A stretch of DNA of 64,000 nt from Nocardioides daeguensis (GCF_019192965.1 NZ_JAHTKU010000005.1:124001-188000), one strand, 5' to 3'. Counted from the stretch's first letter, positions 1 to 8,360 are shown. Numbers and translations are program-made. The notes: generated by a model not told the origin, from the letters alone.

Positions 1-153
1 CCTCGGGTGAGCGCCGGGGCGGCGGCGGACGTGACGCCTGCCACACTCGCAACGCGGCGGCCCGGCGGATGTTCAGAAACTGGACAACCGGGCGCCAACC
101 CCGCGGCGCATACTGTGACAGCGGTCACGACAACCCCGGGCCGAGGAGAGAGC

Positions 154-1764
154 GTGACGACCAGAACCGATGACCTGCGTGCGCCGATCGCGCAGTCGTG
201 GCAGCGCGCCACGATGGCCGGCCTGACCCCGGGCAACGCCCTCGCCCAGGTCACCTACAGCGAGGTCGACACCTCCGGACCGCTGCTCGGCGCCGCAGCG
301 GAGGTGCTCGACGAGCTCAACGACCAGCTGCAGGGAACCATGTTCTCGACCCTGTTGGTCGACCGCGAGGGCCGCATCGCCCAACGCTGGTGCGGCGACC
401 GCGGCGCACGCCGCGCGTTCGACAACCTCGGGCTCGACGTCGGCGCCTCCCTCCTCGAGGAGGTGGTCGGCACGAACGCCTTGGGCACCGTGCTGGAGAC
501 CCGGACCAGCATCACCATCAACGGCAGCGAGCACTTCGCCGTCCCCCTGCGCCGGTTCAGCTGCTACGGGCACCCGATCTTCCACCCGACCACGCGCCGG
601 ATCGAGGGGGTCCTCGACATCACCGCGCTGATGGAGGAGGCGAGCCCGCTGCTGCCGCCGCTGGTCGCCCGCGCCGTCGCCGACATCGAGCAGCGGCTGC
701 TCGACCGCAGCCGGGTGTCCGACAAGCAGCTGCTCGCCGCGTTCCAGGCGGCCGGCACCCGCCGGCGCGCCGTGGTCGCGATCGGCCAGGACCTGTTCAT
801 GTCCAACCAGGCCGCCTCCGACCTGCTCGGCTCCACCGACGTCGCGCTGCTGCGCATGCTCGTCGGAGAGCTGCACGACAACGCCGACGTCGACCTGACC
901 CTCGAGTCCGGGCTGGAGGTCCGGGTCGAGGCGAGCCGGGTGGGCGGCGCCCGCGGCGGCGCGCTCCTGCACGTCGAGCCACGACGCGAGCTGCGGGTCG
1001 CGCCCCGCACGTTCCGGCCGGACCTGGCGCACGCCCCGGTCCTGGTGTCCGGGCCGCCCGGCTCAGGGCGCTCGACGCAGGCCCGGCGCAGCAGCGACGT
1101 CCAGCCGATGGCGGTGCTGACCGCCGCAGCCGCGCTGCTCGACGGGGCCGAGGCCTGGGCGAAGAACTTCGGCGCGCTGGTGCGCGCCGGCCAGGGAACC
1201 GTCTGCGTCGACGGCTTCGACCTGCTCCCCGACGACCTGGTCGACCTGGTGGCCTCCCATCTCGCCGAGCGGCGCGCGCCCCGGCTGGTCCTGGTGTGCG
1301 GGCCGCTCGAGGGCCTCACCGGCCGCGCGGCGGCGCTGGCCGGCGAGTGCACCGAGCGGCGCGAGCTGGCCCCGCTGGCCAGCCGGCCGCACGAGCTGCC
1401 CGAGCTGGTCCGCCGGATGCTCGCCGACCTCGGCGCCGACCCGTCGCTGCACTTCACCCCGGGTGCGCTGCGCGCGCTGTCCGCCCAACCGTGGCCCGGC
1501 AACCTGCGCGAGCTGCGCGCGGTCGTCGAGCACGTCGTACGCCACCAGAGCAGCGGGGCCGTCGTGCTCGACCAACTCCCCGAGGCCTACCGGACCCAGG
1601 AGCCGTCGAAGCGACTGGCGCCGATCGAGCACGCCGAGCGGTCCGTGATCGTCGAGGCGCTACGCGAGCACGACGGCAACAAGGTCAAGGCCGCGCAGTC
1701 GCTGGGGATCTCGCGGACCACCCTCTACGCGAAGATGCGGACCCTGCGGATCACGATCTACTGA
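154..1764 (+). CDS. GAF-domain, Fis-type HTH transcriptional regulator beside the mycofactocin genes
   Basis: Predicted DNA-binding activator-like protein of 536 residues. The GTG at 154 is chosen because GAGGAGAG lies just before it; the frame is open further upstream but without a ribosome site. A GAF-like sensor region spans about residues 55-175. A degenerate P-loop (GPPGSGRST, about residue 300) sits where sigma-54 activators carry an AAA+ domain, but I see no GAFTGA motif, so contact with sigma-54 is doubtful. The C-terminus is a Fis-type helix-turn-helix (KVKAAQSLGISRTTLYAKM). The family resembles AcoR-like regulators, which often sit near dehydrogenase genes in actinobacteria. It converges on mftF with a 7-base tail overlap. 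Control of mycofactocin or alcohol metabolism is inferred from position only. Confidence 0.8.
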   Translation: MTTRTDDLRAPIAQSWQRATMAGLTPGNALAQVTYSEVDTSGPLLGAAAEVLDELNDQLQGTMFSTLLVDREGRIAQRWCGDRGARRAFDNLGLDVGASLLEEVVGTNALGTVLETRTSITINGSEHFAVPLRRFSCYGHPIFHPTTRRIEGVLDITALMEEASPLLPPLVARAVADIEQRLLDRSRVSDKQLLAAFQAAGTRRRAVVAIGQDLFMSNQAASDLLGSTDVALLRMLVGELHDNADVDLTLESGLEVRVEASRVGGARGGALLHVEPRRELRVAPRTFRPDLAHAPVLVSGPPGSGRSTQARRSSDVQPMAVLTAAAALLDGAEAWAKNFGALVRAGQGTVCVDGFDLLPDDLVDLVASHLAERRAPRLVLVCGPLEGLTGRAAALAGECTERRELAPLASRPHELPELVRRMLADLGADPSLHFTPGALRALSAQPWPGNLRELRAVVEHVVRHQSSGAVVLDQLPEAYRTQEPSKRLAPIEHAERSVIVEALREHDGNKVKAAQSLGISRTTLYAKMRTLRITIY

Positions 1765-3173
1765 GGGCTGCCGGGCCGCCGCGGCAGCAGGCACCGCACG
1801 CTCCGGCGCCGGATCGCGCCCCACCACAGGCCCCCGCCATAGGCGAGGTCGTCGAGGCGTCGCCCGGCCAGGGCGGTAAGAGGATCGACGCCGGTGCGCT
1901 CGCGCAGGAAGACCGCGAGGTCGACGACGAGGGCGCTCAGCACCGCTCGGCGCACGGTTCGGCTCACCGGCAGCATCAGCAGCGTCGCCGGCCACCAGTG
2001 GCGCAGCAGCAGCCCGGTCTCCTGGCGGAGCGCCCACCCGGTGCCGCGCAGCGCGAGCCGGGTCGCGACGGCCGTGCGCCCCTGGTCCACCGGAAGGCCG
2101 GGGGCGAGCCGGCGCGCGGTGCGGGCCGTGGCCAGGGCGGCGACCGGGAGCGACCACCACCGGCGCTGCAGCAGGGCCGCCGCGCCGAGCGCCATGGCCG
2201 GCGACAGCACCGCTGGTGCGACCTTGCCCCCGTGGCGGGCCGCGAGGTCGGCACCCCCCGTGCCGTAGACGAACTTGCGCGCAAGCCAGCGCGGCCCGCT
2301 CGCGCGGACGTCGTGGCGCGCCTGGACCGCCGGGTCGTAGCGGACCACGTGCCCGTCGTCCGCGAGCCGCCACACGAGGTCGACGTCCTCCGCGACCCGC
2401 CACGCGTCCTCGAACCCGCGCCCGAGGGCCGCCGTCCGGCCGACCAGACAGGCCGAGGGCAGCCACCCGATCGCGGCGCCGGGCAGGACCCGGCCACCGA
2501 CCTGCCCCAGGTCGAGCGACGACGCGGCGACGTCGTACCGCTCGAACCAACGGGGTCGAGCGCTGCGGGATGCTCCGACGACCCGCGGCCCGACCAGCGC
2601 GACCCGCGGGTCGGCCAGGTGGCGGGAGAGCTCGACGAGGGCGCCGGCGTCGACCTCGACGTCGGAGTCGACGAAGGCGACCACGCGGGTGCGCACCTCG
2701 CGAAGCCCCGCGTTGCGGGCTCCGGCCGGGCCCCGGTTGGTCGTCAGCGCGACGAGCCGTGCCCCGTGACGGCGCGCGACCCGGGCCACGGCGGCAGGAT
2801 CGCGGGAGGCGTCGTCGACCACGACGACGCGCAGCGGCGCCAGGGCCGCGAGACAGCGGTCCAGCTGACCGGGGCGGTCGCGGACGGGGACGACGACGGT
2901 GAGCTCGGCGAGGGGGACCTCGACGGCATCGAGGACCGGGTCGGCGAGGTTGCCGTCGAGGAGCCGCCGGGCCAGCGCAGCGGTGGCGGACCCGTCGACC
3001 TCGATCCGGTCGCCGCGCAGCAGCGTGCGGGCCCGCTCGCTCAGCCGGACCACCCGCACCGGGGAGCCACCGACCAGGACCCGCCCGTGGTCGGCGCGGA
3101 CCACGTCCGGGCGCAGCCGGACCCCGAACCCCACGGGCAGGGACGTCTCGTCGGTCAGGTCGGCGACGCTCAC
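1758..3173 (-). CDS. mftF: Mycofactocin glycosyltransferase MftF
   Basis: Membrane-associated family 2 glycosyltransferase that decorates premycofactocin with a beta-1,4-glucan chain (role established in mycobacteria). The 471-residue length fits the family. An N-terminal segment of about 80 residues precedes the GT-A fold, which begins at LTVVVPVRDRPGQLD. The DSDVEVD segment supplies the DxD-type metal/nucleotide-sugar site, and AEDVDLVWRL is a typical acceptor/base motif. Hydrophobic C-terminal stretches suggest membrane attachment. The GTG start overlaps the SDR stop by four bases (GTGA), so the two are translationally coupled. It is the last gene of the leftward mft operon. Confidence 0.93.
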   Translation of the reverse strand: MSVADLTDETSLPVGFGVRLRPDVVRADHGRVLVGGSPVRVVRLSERARTLLRGDRIEVDGSATAALARRLLDGNLADPVLDAVEVPLAELTVVVPVRDRPGQLDRCLAALAPLRVVVVDDASRDPAAVARVARRHGARLVALTTNRGPAGARNAGLREVRTRVVAFVDSDVEVDAGALVELSRHLADPRVALVGPRVVGASRSARPRWFERYDVAASSLDLGQVGGRVLPGAAIGWLPSACLVGRTAALGRGFEDAWRVAEDVDLVWRLADDGHVVRYDPAVQARHDVRASGPRWLARKFVYGTGGADLAARHGGKVAPAVLSPAMALGAAALLQRRWWSLPVAALATARTARRLAPGLPVDQGRTAVATRLALRGTGWALRQETGLLLRHWWPATLLMLPVSRTVRRAVLSALVVDLAVFLRERTGVDPLTALAGRRLDDLAYGGGLWWGAIRRRSVRCLLPRRPGSPQ

Positions 3174-3913
3174 GGCGCGAAGCCGCCGTCGGCGTGGACC
3201 ACGGAGCCGTTGAGGACGGCTGCATCGCGACTGCAGCAGAACGCGATGGTGGCGGCGACCTCCGCGGGGTCGAGGATCCGGCGGATCAGCTGGTTGTCGG
3301 CGAAGGCGTCGACGTCGTCGAGGCCGTAGAGCTCCGCCGTGGCCTCCAGCATCGGCGTCCGGGTGGATCCGGGTGAGACGGCGCAGGCGGTGGCGCCGGT
3401 GCCGACCAGGTCGGCGGCGAGCCCCTTCACGAGACCGATCACGGCATGCTTGGCGAGGTTGTAGGCAGCCAGGTGGTGCAGTCCGTGGTGCCCCGCCGCG
3501 GAGGCGACCGCCACGAACCGGGCACCCGACGGGTCGGGCCCCGCCAGCATCGCGGGGACGGCGACGGCGGCGGTGTTCCACACGCCCTTCACGTCGACGT
3601 CCCAGAGCAGGTCGAGGTCCTGCTCCGGCGTCTCCCACAGCGGCCGGCCGCCGGCGATGACCGCAGCCGCCGCGACGGCGGCATCGAGCCGGCCCCAGGT
3701 CTCGAGGGCGAGGTCGACAGCGGTCCCGAGGGCCGCGCGGTCGCGGACGTCGGCGACGTGGGCGACCACCTGCTCGCCACCGTCCGCGAGACGGGTCACC
3801 GACGACAGCTCGTCGACCGCGACGACCCGGTCACCACCGGCGACCAGCGCGCTCACGGTCGCGGCGCCGATGCCCCGGGCGGCGCCGGTGACCAGGACGA
3901 CCCGGCCCGTCAT
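3170..3913 (-). CDS. Mycofactocin-associated SDR family oxidoreductase
   Basis: Short-chain dehydrogenase of 247 residues with an N-terminal nucleotide-binding motif (TGAARGIGAA), the SDR serine in VASAAG and the catalytic YNLAK. It sits inside the mft operon between mftE and mftF, overlapping both neighbours by four bases (ATGA and GTGA). Many SDRs encoded beside mycofactocin genes hold NAD(H) tightly and pass electrons to mycofactocin. At 247 residues this one is compact, and the insertion seen in the longer mycofactocin-coupled SDRs is not obvious. It may be a dedicated carveol- or alcohol-type dehydrogenase, or a cluster-specific accessory enzyme. The substrate is unknown. Confidence 0.85.
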   Translation of the reverse strand: MTGRVVLVTGAARGIGAATVSALVAGGDRVVAVDELSSVTRLADGGEQVVAHVADVRDRAALGTAVDLALETWGRLDAAVAAAAVIAGGRPLWETPEQDLDLLWDVDVKGVWNTAAVAVPAMLAGPDPSGARFVAVASAAGHHGLHHLAAYNLAKHAVIGLVKGLAADLVGTGATACAVSPGSTRTPMLEATAELYGLDDVDAFADNQLIRRILDPAEVAATIAFCCSRDAAVLNGSVVHADGGFAP

Positions 3914-4599
3914 CGGCGGGCCACCGCTCCCGTCGCGGCCACGACGTCGGCGACCATGGCGGCCAGCACCCGCGCACCCTCCTCGGCGCTGGCACCGGAC
4001 GGGTCCCCGAGGACGCCGTTGGGCGAGACCGCCCTGATCCCGCCGCTCATCATCAGCGGGAGCAGCTCCTCCAGGGACCCGGTGTTGCCGCGCTCCGCCC
4101 GGTCCAGCCGGACGTTCCACGGCGCGAGGTGAAGCATCAGCGAGGTCTCGGTCCGGCCCGCGTGCAGGTCGACCTCCTCGGTCGCACAGGCGACCCAGCC
4201 GACGTCATGGCCCTCGTCCGTCAGCTGGCGTACGGCGCCGCGCAGGGCGGCGAGGTTGCCGCCGTGGGCGTTCACGAAGACCACCCGTGCGGCCCAGGTC
4301 CGCATCGACCGGGTGAGCTCGACCAGGACGTCGTGGAGCACGCTCGTACCGATCGAGCTGGTCCCGGCGAAGTCCTGGTGCTCGCCGCTGGAGCCGTAGG
4401 CCAGGGCGGGCGCGACCAGGACCGGGGCCCCGGCCGCCGCCAGCTCATCGGCCGCACGCGTCGCGACCGCGGTCGCGATCACGGTGTCGGTGTCGAGCGA
4501 CAGGTGCGGGCCGTGCTGCTCGATCGAGCCCACCGGGACCAGCACCGTGGGCCCTGCGGGCACGCCCGGCGAGGTCGCGGACGCCAGCTCGGGAGCCAT
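3910..4599 (-). CDS. mftE: Mycofactocin precursor peptide peptidase MftE (creatininase family)
   Basis: Metal-dependent amidohydrolase of the creatininase fold, 229 residues. In the known pathway it cuts the MftC-modified MftA peptide to release the C-terminal Val-Tyr-derived dipeptide AHDP. Metal-binding motifs are visible: GSIEQHGPHLSLDTDT near the N-terminus, SGEHQDFAGT, VFVNAHGGN and HAGRTETSLML. The ATG at 4597-4599 gives the normal family length and leaves two bases after the mftD stop, so translation is probably coupled. The stop overlaps the start of the following SDR gene by four bases. Confidence 0.93.
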   Translation of the reverse strand: MAPELASATSPGVPAGPTVLVPVGSIEQHGPHLSLDTDTVIATAVATRAADELAAAGAPVLVAPALAYGSSGEHQDFAGTSSIGTSVLHDVLVELTRSMRTWAARVVFVNAHGGNLAALRGAVRQLTDEGHDVGWVACATEEVDLHAGRTETSLMLHLAPWNVRLDRAERGNTGSLEELLPLMMSGGIRAVSPNGVLGDPSGASAEEGARVLAAMVADVVAATGAVARR

Positions 4600-4601
4600 G
4601 G

Positions 4602-5843
4602 TCAGCGCCTCGCCGCGGCCGTCTCCGGGACGCCGAGCGCACGGTCGAAGCCCTCGGGAACGATCAGGTGCCCGGGGCGCAGCTCGGCGGTCGAGGCGAG
4701 CGCGAGCCCGCGCAGCGCGGAGTCGACGCCACCGGAGAGCACGTCGAGCACGTTCTCCACGCCGGCCTGGCCGTTGGCCGCGAGGCCCCACAGGTAGGCA
4801 CGGCCGATCATGACGGCCTTGGCACCGAGCGCCAGGGCCTTGACCACGTCGGAGCCGCGGCGCACGCCGCCGTCCATGACGACGTCGATCTGCTCACCGA
4901 CCGCGTCCGCGATCGGGCGGACCATCCGGATCGCGGCCGGCGTACCGTCGAGGTTGTTGCCGCCGTGGTTGGACACCGAGATGCCCGCGACACCGGCGTC
5001 CACCGCCCGCAGCGCGTCGTCGACGCGGCACACGCCCTTGAGCACGAACGGCGTCCCGGAGATCTGCGCCCACGTCTCCCGCATCCACGCCACGTCCTCC
5101 CAGCTGGGAGGCGGGGTGGTCATCCACTCGTAGTAGGCGCCGAAGAAGGTCGGCGCCGCACCACCGGGCGGGGCCAGGTTGGGGGCGGTGAGGTCGGGCA
5201 GCTGCTTTGTTCGGAGGAATTCTTGCCCGAATTGCTTGACCCAGCGCGGCTTGGTCGCCACCTTCGGCGCGAGCCGGACCATCGCCTTGAGGTCGACCTT
5301 CTCCGGGATCTCGGGGCTCCCCCAGTCGCGGCCCATCGAGAACGACCAGTCCAGGGTGGCGATCAGGCCCTTCACACCGGCGTCGTGGGCGCGGGTCATC
5401 CGCTGGACCATCGTGTCGCGCTCACCTGTCCAGTACATCTGGAAGAAGGTCGTCGCGCCGGTGGCGGTCACCTCCTCGACGGACTTGGAGGCGAAGTTGG
5501 ACAGCCCCATGATCGTGCCCCGCGCGGCAGCGGCCCGGGCGACGGCCACCTCACCGTCGGGGTGCACGGCCTGGACACCGGTCGGGCTGATGATCACCGG
5601 ACTGCCGATGGTCTGGCCGAAGACCGTGGTCTCCTGGGTGCGCTCGGGCAGCTGGCCCACCACGTGCGGGGCCAGGCCGAGCTCGGCGAACGCGGCCTGG
5701 TTGTCCGCGACGGACTGGCCGCGCTCCGAGCCGGCCACGAGCGCGCCGTACACCGGCTGAGGGAGGCGCTTGCGGGCCCGCTCCTGCGCGACCGCGACCG
5801 ACTCGAACCAGGGGTTCTGCTTCCAGGGGTTCTCGAACTTCAT
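4602..5843 (-). CDS. mftD: Premycofactocin synthase MftD (FMN-dependent alpha-hydroxyacid oxidase family)
   Basis: FMN enzyme of 413 residues that oxidatively deaminates AHDP to the redox-active premycofactocin (established for mycobacterial MftD). The TIM-barrel family pattern is clear: SPTGVQAVHPDGE and SNFASKSVEEV near the N-terminus, the SVSNHGGNNLDG motif carrying the conserved histidine, and phosphate-binding VVMDGGVRRGSDVVKALALG. The ATG start MKFENPWKQNPW follows a GAGAG ribosome site. It lies ten bases after the lengthened end of mftC and two bases before mftE, in the middle of the mft operon. Confidence 0.95.
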   Translation of the reverse strand: MKFENPWKQNPWFESVAVAQERARKRLPQPVYGALVAGSERGQSVADNQAAFAELGLAPHVVGQLPERTQETTVFGQTIGSPVIISPTGVQAVHPDGEVAVARAAAARGTIMGLSNFASKSVEEVTATGATTFFQMYWTGERDTMVQRMTRAHDAGVKGLIATLDWSFSMGRDWGSPEIPEKVDLKAMVRLAPKVATKPRWVKQFGQEFLRTKQLPDLTAPNLAPPGGAAPTFFGAYYEWMTTPPPSWEDVAWMRETWAQISGTPFVLKGVCRVDDALRAVDAGVAGISVSNHGGNNLDGTPAAIRMVRPIADAVGEQIDVVMDGGVRRGSDVVKALALGAKAVMIGRAYLWGLAANGQAGVENVLDVLSGGVDSALRGLALASTAELRPGHLIVPEGFDRALGVPETAAARR

Positions 5844-5853
5844 GTCGGCTCTC

Positions 5854-7191
5854 TCAGCTCTGGTCGGGGTCGAAGCTGACGCTGCGGCGCTGAGCCTGCG
5901 AAGCGTCGGGGGCAGCGGCAGGTTGAGTAGCGGCACGGCTGAGGAACGAAGCCGTGACCCGCGTATCGAAACCGGCGAGCGGGCTCTCGGCGCACGCCGA
6001 GACCGGCGGGCGGGTGAGCAGCTGCAGCATCACCGGCTGGTTGCGCGTCGGGCTGGCCTTGGAGTGGTCCTGGCTCGGCGCCGGGATGGTCCGCTCCCCG
6101 GCGAGCGCGTGCTCGCCGTACCCCTGGACGCACTCGGGGTCCGGGCCGTCGAGCGGCAGGCCGGTGAAGAACTTCGCGGCCATGCAGCCGCCCCGGCAGG
6201 AGTCGAAGAACTGGCACGACGAGCACGCGCCGCCGGTCTGCGGGGAGCGGAGCTCCTGGAACAGCGCCGAGGTCTGCCAGACCTGCTGGAAGCCGCCGTC
6301 GGCCAGCAGGTTGCCGGCCAGGAAGTTCTCGTGGATCGCGAACGGGCAGGCGTAGACGTCGCCGATCGGGTCGATCAGGCAGACCACGCGCCCCGCGCCA
6401 CACAGGTTGAGGCCGGGCAGCGACTCGCCGAACGCGGCCAGGTGGAAGAACGAGTCGCCGGTGAGGACCTGCTCGCCGTCGGCGGTGTGCTCCATCAGCC
6501 AGTCGTAGAGCTCGCGCTGCTGCTCGGGCAGCGGGTGCAGCTCGTCCCACACGTCCGCGCCGCGGCCGCTCGGGCGCAGCCGGGTGAGGCGGAGCGTGGC
6601 GCCGTACTCGTCGGCGAGGGCCTTGAACGCGTCGAGCTGGCCGATGTTCTCGCGCGTGCAGACCACCGAGATCTTGGCGTCGCGGAACCCGGCGTCCTTG
6701 AGGTTCTGCAGAGCCCGCAGGGCGGTGTCGTAGGAGCCCGGACCGCGGACGTAGTCGTTGACCTCGGCGGTCGCACCGTCGAGGGAGATCTGCACGTCGA
6801 CGTAGCCACCACAAGCAGGCGACGCGAGGAAGCGGGCCCGCTCCGGGGTGATGCGGACGCCGTTGGTGGAGAACTTCACGCCGACCTGGTGGTCGACGGC
6901 GTACTCGAGCAGCTCCCAGAAGTCCGGCCGGATGGTCGGCTCACCGCCGCCGATGTTGACGTAGAAGACCTGCATCCGCTGCAGCTCGTCGATCACCGCC
7001 TTGGCCTGCTCGGTCGACAGCTCGCGCGGGTCCCGGCGCCCGGACGACGAGAGGCAGTGCGCGCACTCGAGGTTGCAGGCGTAGGTGAGCTCCCAGGTCA
7101 GGCAGATCGGGGCGTCGAGGCCGTACTCGAACTGCTGGACCAGCGAGCCGGTCTCCGGTCGTCGGGTCGGTCGTTCGGGAGCGATCGTCAT
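5854..7191 (-). CDS. mftC: Mycofactocin radical SAM maturase MftC, with repeat-derived C-terminal extension
   Basis: Radical SAM/SPASM enzyme that decarboxylates the C-terminal tyrosine of MftA and then forms the Val-Tyr lactam. The cluster motif CNLECAHC lies near residue 45. SPASM cysteines occur in LCGAGRVVC, DVYACPF, GACSSCQFFDSCRGGC and DPECVQG. I use the ATG at 7191, which overlaps the mftB stop (TGATG); a GTG one codon upstream is equally possible. The protein has 445 residues. The recalled M. tuberculosis MftC (391 residues) ends just after an ESP motif; here ACAESPL is followed by about 39 extra residues encoded from a 53-bp repeat onward. The catalytic domains look intact, so activity is likely retained. 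Confidence 0.94.
   Translation of the reverse strand: MTIAPERPTRRPETGSLVQQFEYGLDAPICLTWELTYACNLECAHCLSSSGRRDPRELSTEQAKAVIDELQRMQVFYVNIGGGEPTIRPDFWELLEYAVDHQVGVKFSTNGVRITPERARFLASPACGGYVDVQISLDGATAEVNDYVRGPGSYDTALRALQNLKDAGFRDAKISVVCTRENIGQLDAFKALADEYGATLRLTRLRPSGRGADVWDELHPLPEQQRELYDWLMEHTADGEQVLTGDSFFHLAAFGESLPGLNLCGAGRVVCLIDPIGDVYACPFAIHENFLAGNLLADGGFQQVWQTSALFQELRSPQTGGACSSCQFFDSCRGGCMAAKFFTGLPLDGPDPECVQGYGEHALAGERTIPAPSQDHSKASPTRNQPVMLQLLTRPPVSACAESPLAGFDTRVTASFLSRAATQPAAAPDASQAQRRSVSFDPDQS
5921..5973. repeat. 53-bp hairpin repeat inserted in the 3' end of mftC
   Basis: The plus strand runs from GGTTGAGTAG to CGTATCGAAACC, enclosing a hairpin of CACGGCT (5934-5940) and AGCCGTG (5950-5956). 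Repeats with GGTTGAGTAG and CGTATCGAAACC ends are, from memory, scattered in Nocardioides-type genomes. On the minus strand it is read as GGTTTCGATACG and adds residues 407-424 to MftC, after which flanking DNA is read through to 5854. This is the only copy I saw in the window. Confidence 0.65.
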
Positions 7192-7484
7192 CACGCAACC
7201 TCCTCAGCTGCTCGGACGGGACGGGGGCGGATCATGTCGGTCGCGGCCAGGCCGCGCAGGGCGGCCGCGTAGGCCGCGTGCTGGGAGGCCGGGACGCCCG
7301 CGTTCTCGAGCGCGGTCCGTACGTCGGGCGCCTGGGCCAGGCCCCGCACGACGGCGACCAGCTCGGGCCGCTTGAGGAAGGTCAGCTTCCGGTTGCCGAA
7401 GTGGTAGGCCAGCGCCCCGAACGGCTCGGGCCGCAGCGCCACCGACGGCGAGAGCGTCCACGGCTCTCCCAGCAACGCGTCCAT
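7191..7484 (-). CDS. mftB: Mycofactocin peptide chaperone MftB
   Basis: Small RiPP-recognition (PqqD-like) protein of 97 residues that binds the MftA leader and presents it to MftC. The family pattern is visible: PWTLSPSVALRPEPFGALAYHFGNRKLTFLKRPEL near the N-terminus, in two parts around GALAYHFGNRKL, followed by a helical half. The ATG at 7482-7484 overlaps the mftA stop by one base (TGATG), and its own stop overlaps the mftC start the same way. The tight coupling fits stoichiometric production of peptide, chaperone and maturase. Confidence 0.93.
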   Translation of the reverse strand: MDALLGEPWTLSPSVALRPEPFGALAYHFGNRKLTFLKRPELVAVVRGLAQAPDVRTALENAGVPASQHAAYAAALRGLAATDMIRPRPVRAAEEVA

Positions 7485-7582
7485 CAGTAGACGCCGCACA
7501 TGCCGTCGATCGAGACCTCCTCGATCAGGTCCTCGGCCATCAGCTCGGTCGGCTGGCCCTGGTTCTCGGACTCGGGGTTCAT
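7484..7582 (-). CDS. mftA: Mycofactocin precursor peptide MftA
   Basis: A 32-residue precursor peptide. Its C-terminus is the diagnostic IDGMCGVY, whose terminal Val-Tyr is decarboxylated and cyclised by MftC and becomes the redox cofactor. The leader contains ELMAEDLIEEVS, the part normally recognised by MftB. The ATG at 7580-7582 is preceded by an AAGGAGGATGC ribosome site on the minus strand. It is the first gene of the operon, 37 bases from the palindrome that separates it from the regulator gene. Confidence 0.96.
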   Translation of the reverse strand: MNPESENQGQPTELMAEDLIEEVSIDGMCGVY

Positions 7583-7619
7583 CGCATCCTCCTTCTCGGT
7601 GTGGCGGCGCCCACATTAA

Positions 7620-7634
7620 TGGCATCGGATGCCA
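7620..7634. promoter_or_regulatory. Probable MftR operator between mftA and mftR
   Basis: Perfect 15-bp palindrome TGGCATC-G-GATGCCA in the divergent promoter region. It lies 37 bases upstream of mftA and 18 bases upstream of the mftR start, the usual place for an autoregulated TetR-family operator. Binding by MftR is inferred. Confidence 0.7.
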
Positions 7635-7652
7635 AAATGGAAGGGGCGAATC

Positions 7653-8306
7653 GTGCTAACTTCCGAGGCGATGCCTGACGCGGTGACCGACGCCCCCACC
7701 CCGAGGCGGTCGTCCGCACGGGGACGCCCGGTCGCCACGTCGCACGCCGCCATCGAGCAGGCCGCGTTCCGGCTCTTCGCGGAGCACGGCTTCGCCGGGA
7801 CCACGATGGACGCCATCGCCCGCGAGGCGGGGGTCGGCAAGCGGACGGTCTTCCGCTACTACCCCTCGAAGAACGACATCCCCTGGGGCCAGTTCGACCG
7901 GACCTTGAGCCATTTCCGGGAGCTGCTCGCCGAGCAGCCCGACGACCTGCCGGTGCACCGCGCGATCCACCGCGCCGTCGTGGAGTTCAACCGGTTCCCG
8001 CCGGACGCCCAGCCCCCCCACCGCGAGCGGATGCGGCTCATCCTGAGCACGCCCGAGCTGCAGGCGCACTCGGTGCTGCGGTACGCCGAGTGGCGCCGGG
8101 TCATCGCCGAGGACGTCGCGCGCCGTACCGACGCCCGTCCCGACGACCTGGTCCCCCAGGTCGCCGGGCACGTCTCCCTGGCGATCTCGTTGTCCGCCTA
8201 CGACGCGTGGCTGGCGCAACCCGATGCGGACAGCGCCCGGTTGCTGGAGGTCATCGACCTGGCGATGACCGGTCTGCGCCAGTACCTGGACCTCACCCGT
8301 CGGTGA
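7653..8306 (+). CDS. mftR: Mycofactocin system TetR-family repressor MftR
   Basis: TetR-type regulator of about 217 residues. Its helix-turn-helix (FAEHGFAGTTMDAIAREAGVG, then KRTVFRYYPSKNDI) follows a basic leader. MftR proteins repress mft genes and respond to acyl-CoA in mycobacteria. The GTG at 7653 is chosen for the AAGGGG six bases upstream; an ATG at 7671 is an alternative, and the ATG at 7629 is rejected because it lies in the operator. It is divergent from mftA, and a hairpin follows its stop. Confidence 0.88.
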   Translation: MLTSEAMPDAVTDAPTPRRSSARGRPVATSHAAIEQAAFRLFAEHGFAGTTMDAIAREAGVGKRTVFRYYPSKNDIPWGQFDRTLSHFRELLAEQPDDLPVHRAIHRAVVEFNRFPPDAQPPHRERMRLILSTPELQAHSVLRYAEWRRVIAEDVARRTDARPDDLVPQVAGHVSLAISLSAYDAWLAQPDADSARLLEVIDLAMTGLRQYLDLTRR

Positions 8307-8312
8307 CGCGGA

Positions 8313-8343
8313 CGCCGGGCAGGGCGCGACGCCCCACCCGGCG
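8313..8343. terminator. Hairpin between convergent mftR and acyl-CoA ligase genes
   Basis: Near-symmetrical stem: CGCCGGG and GGGCG pair with CGCCC and CCCGGCG around a CGA loop, with a symmetric CA/CA bulge. It lies in the 54-bp gap between two convergent stop codons. There is no clear U-tract, as is common for high-GC actinobacterial terminators. Confidence 0.55.
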
Positions 8344-8360
8344 GGTCACCCGCCGACCGT

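Noticed and set aside
198..3329. Very long open frame on the plus strand across the regulator and mftF
   Set aside because: It is rich in Arg, Pro and Gly, has no family signature, and lies opposite or out of frame with well-supported genes; such frames are expected in DNA of this GC content.
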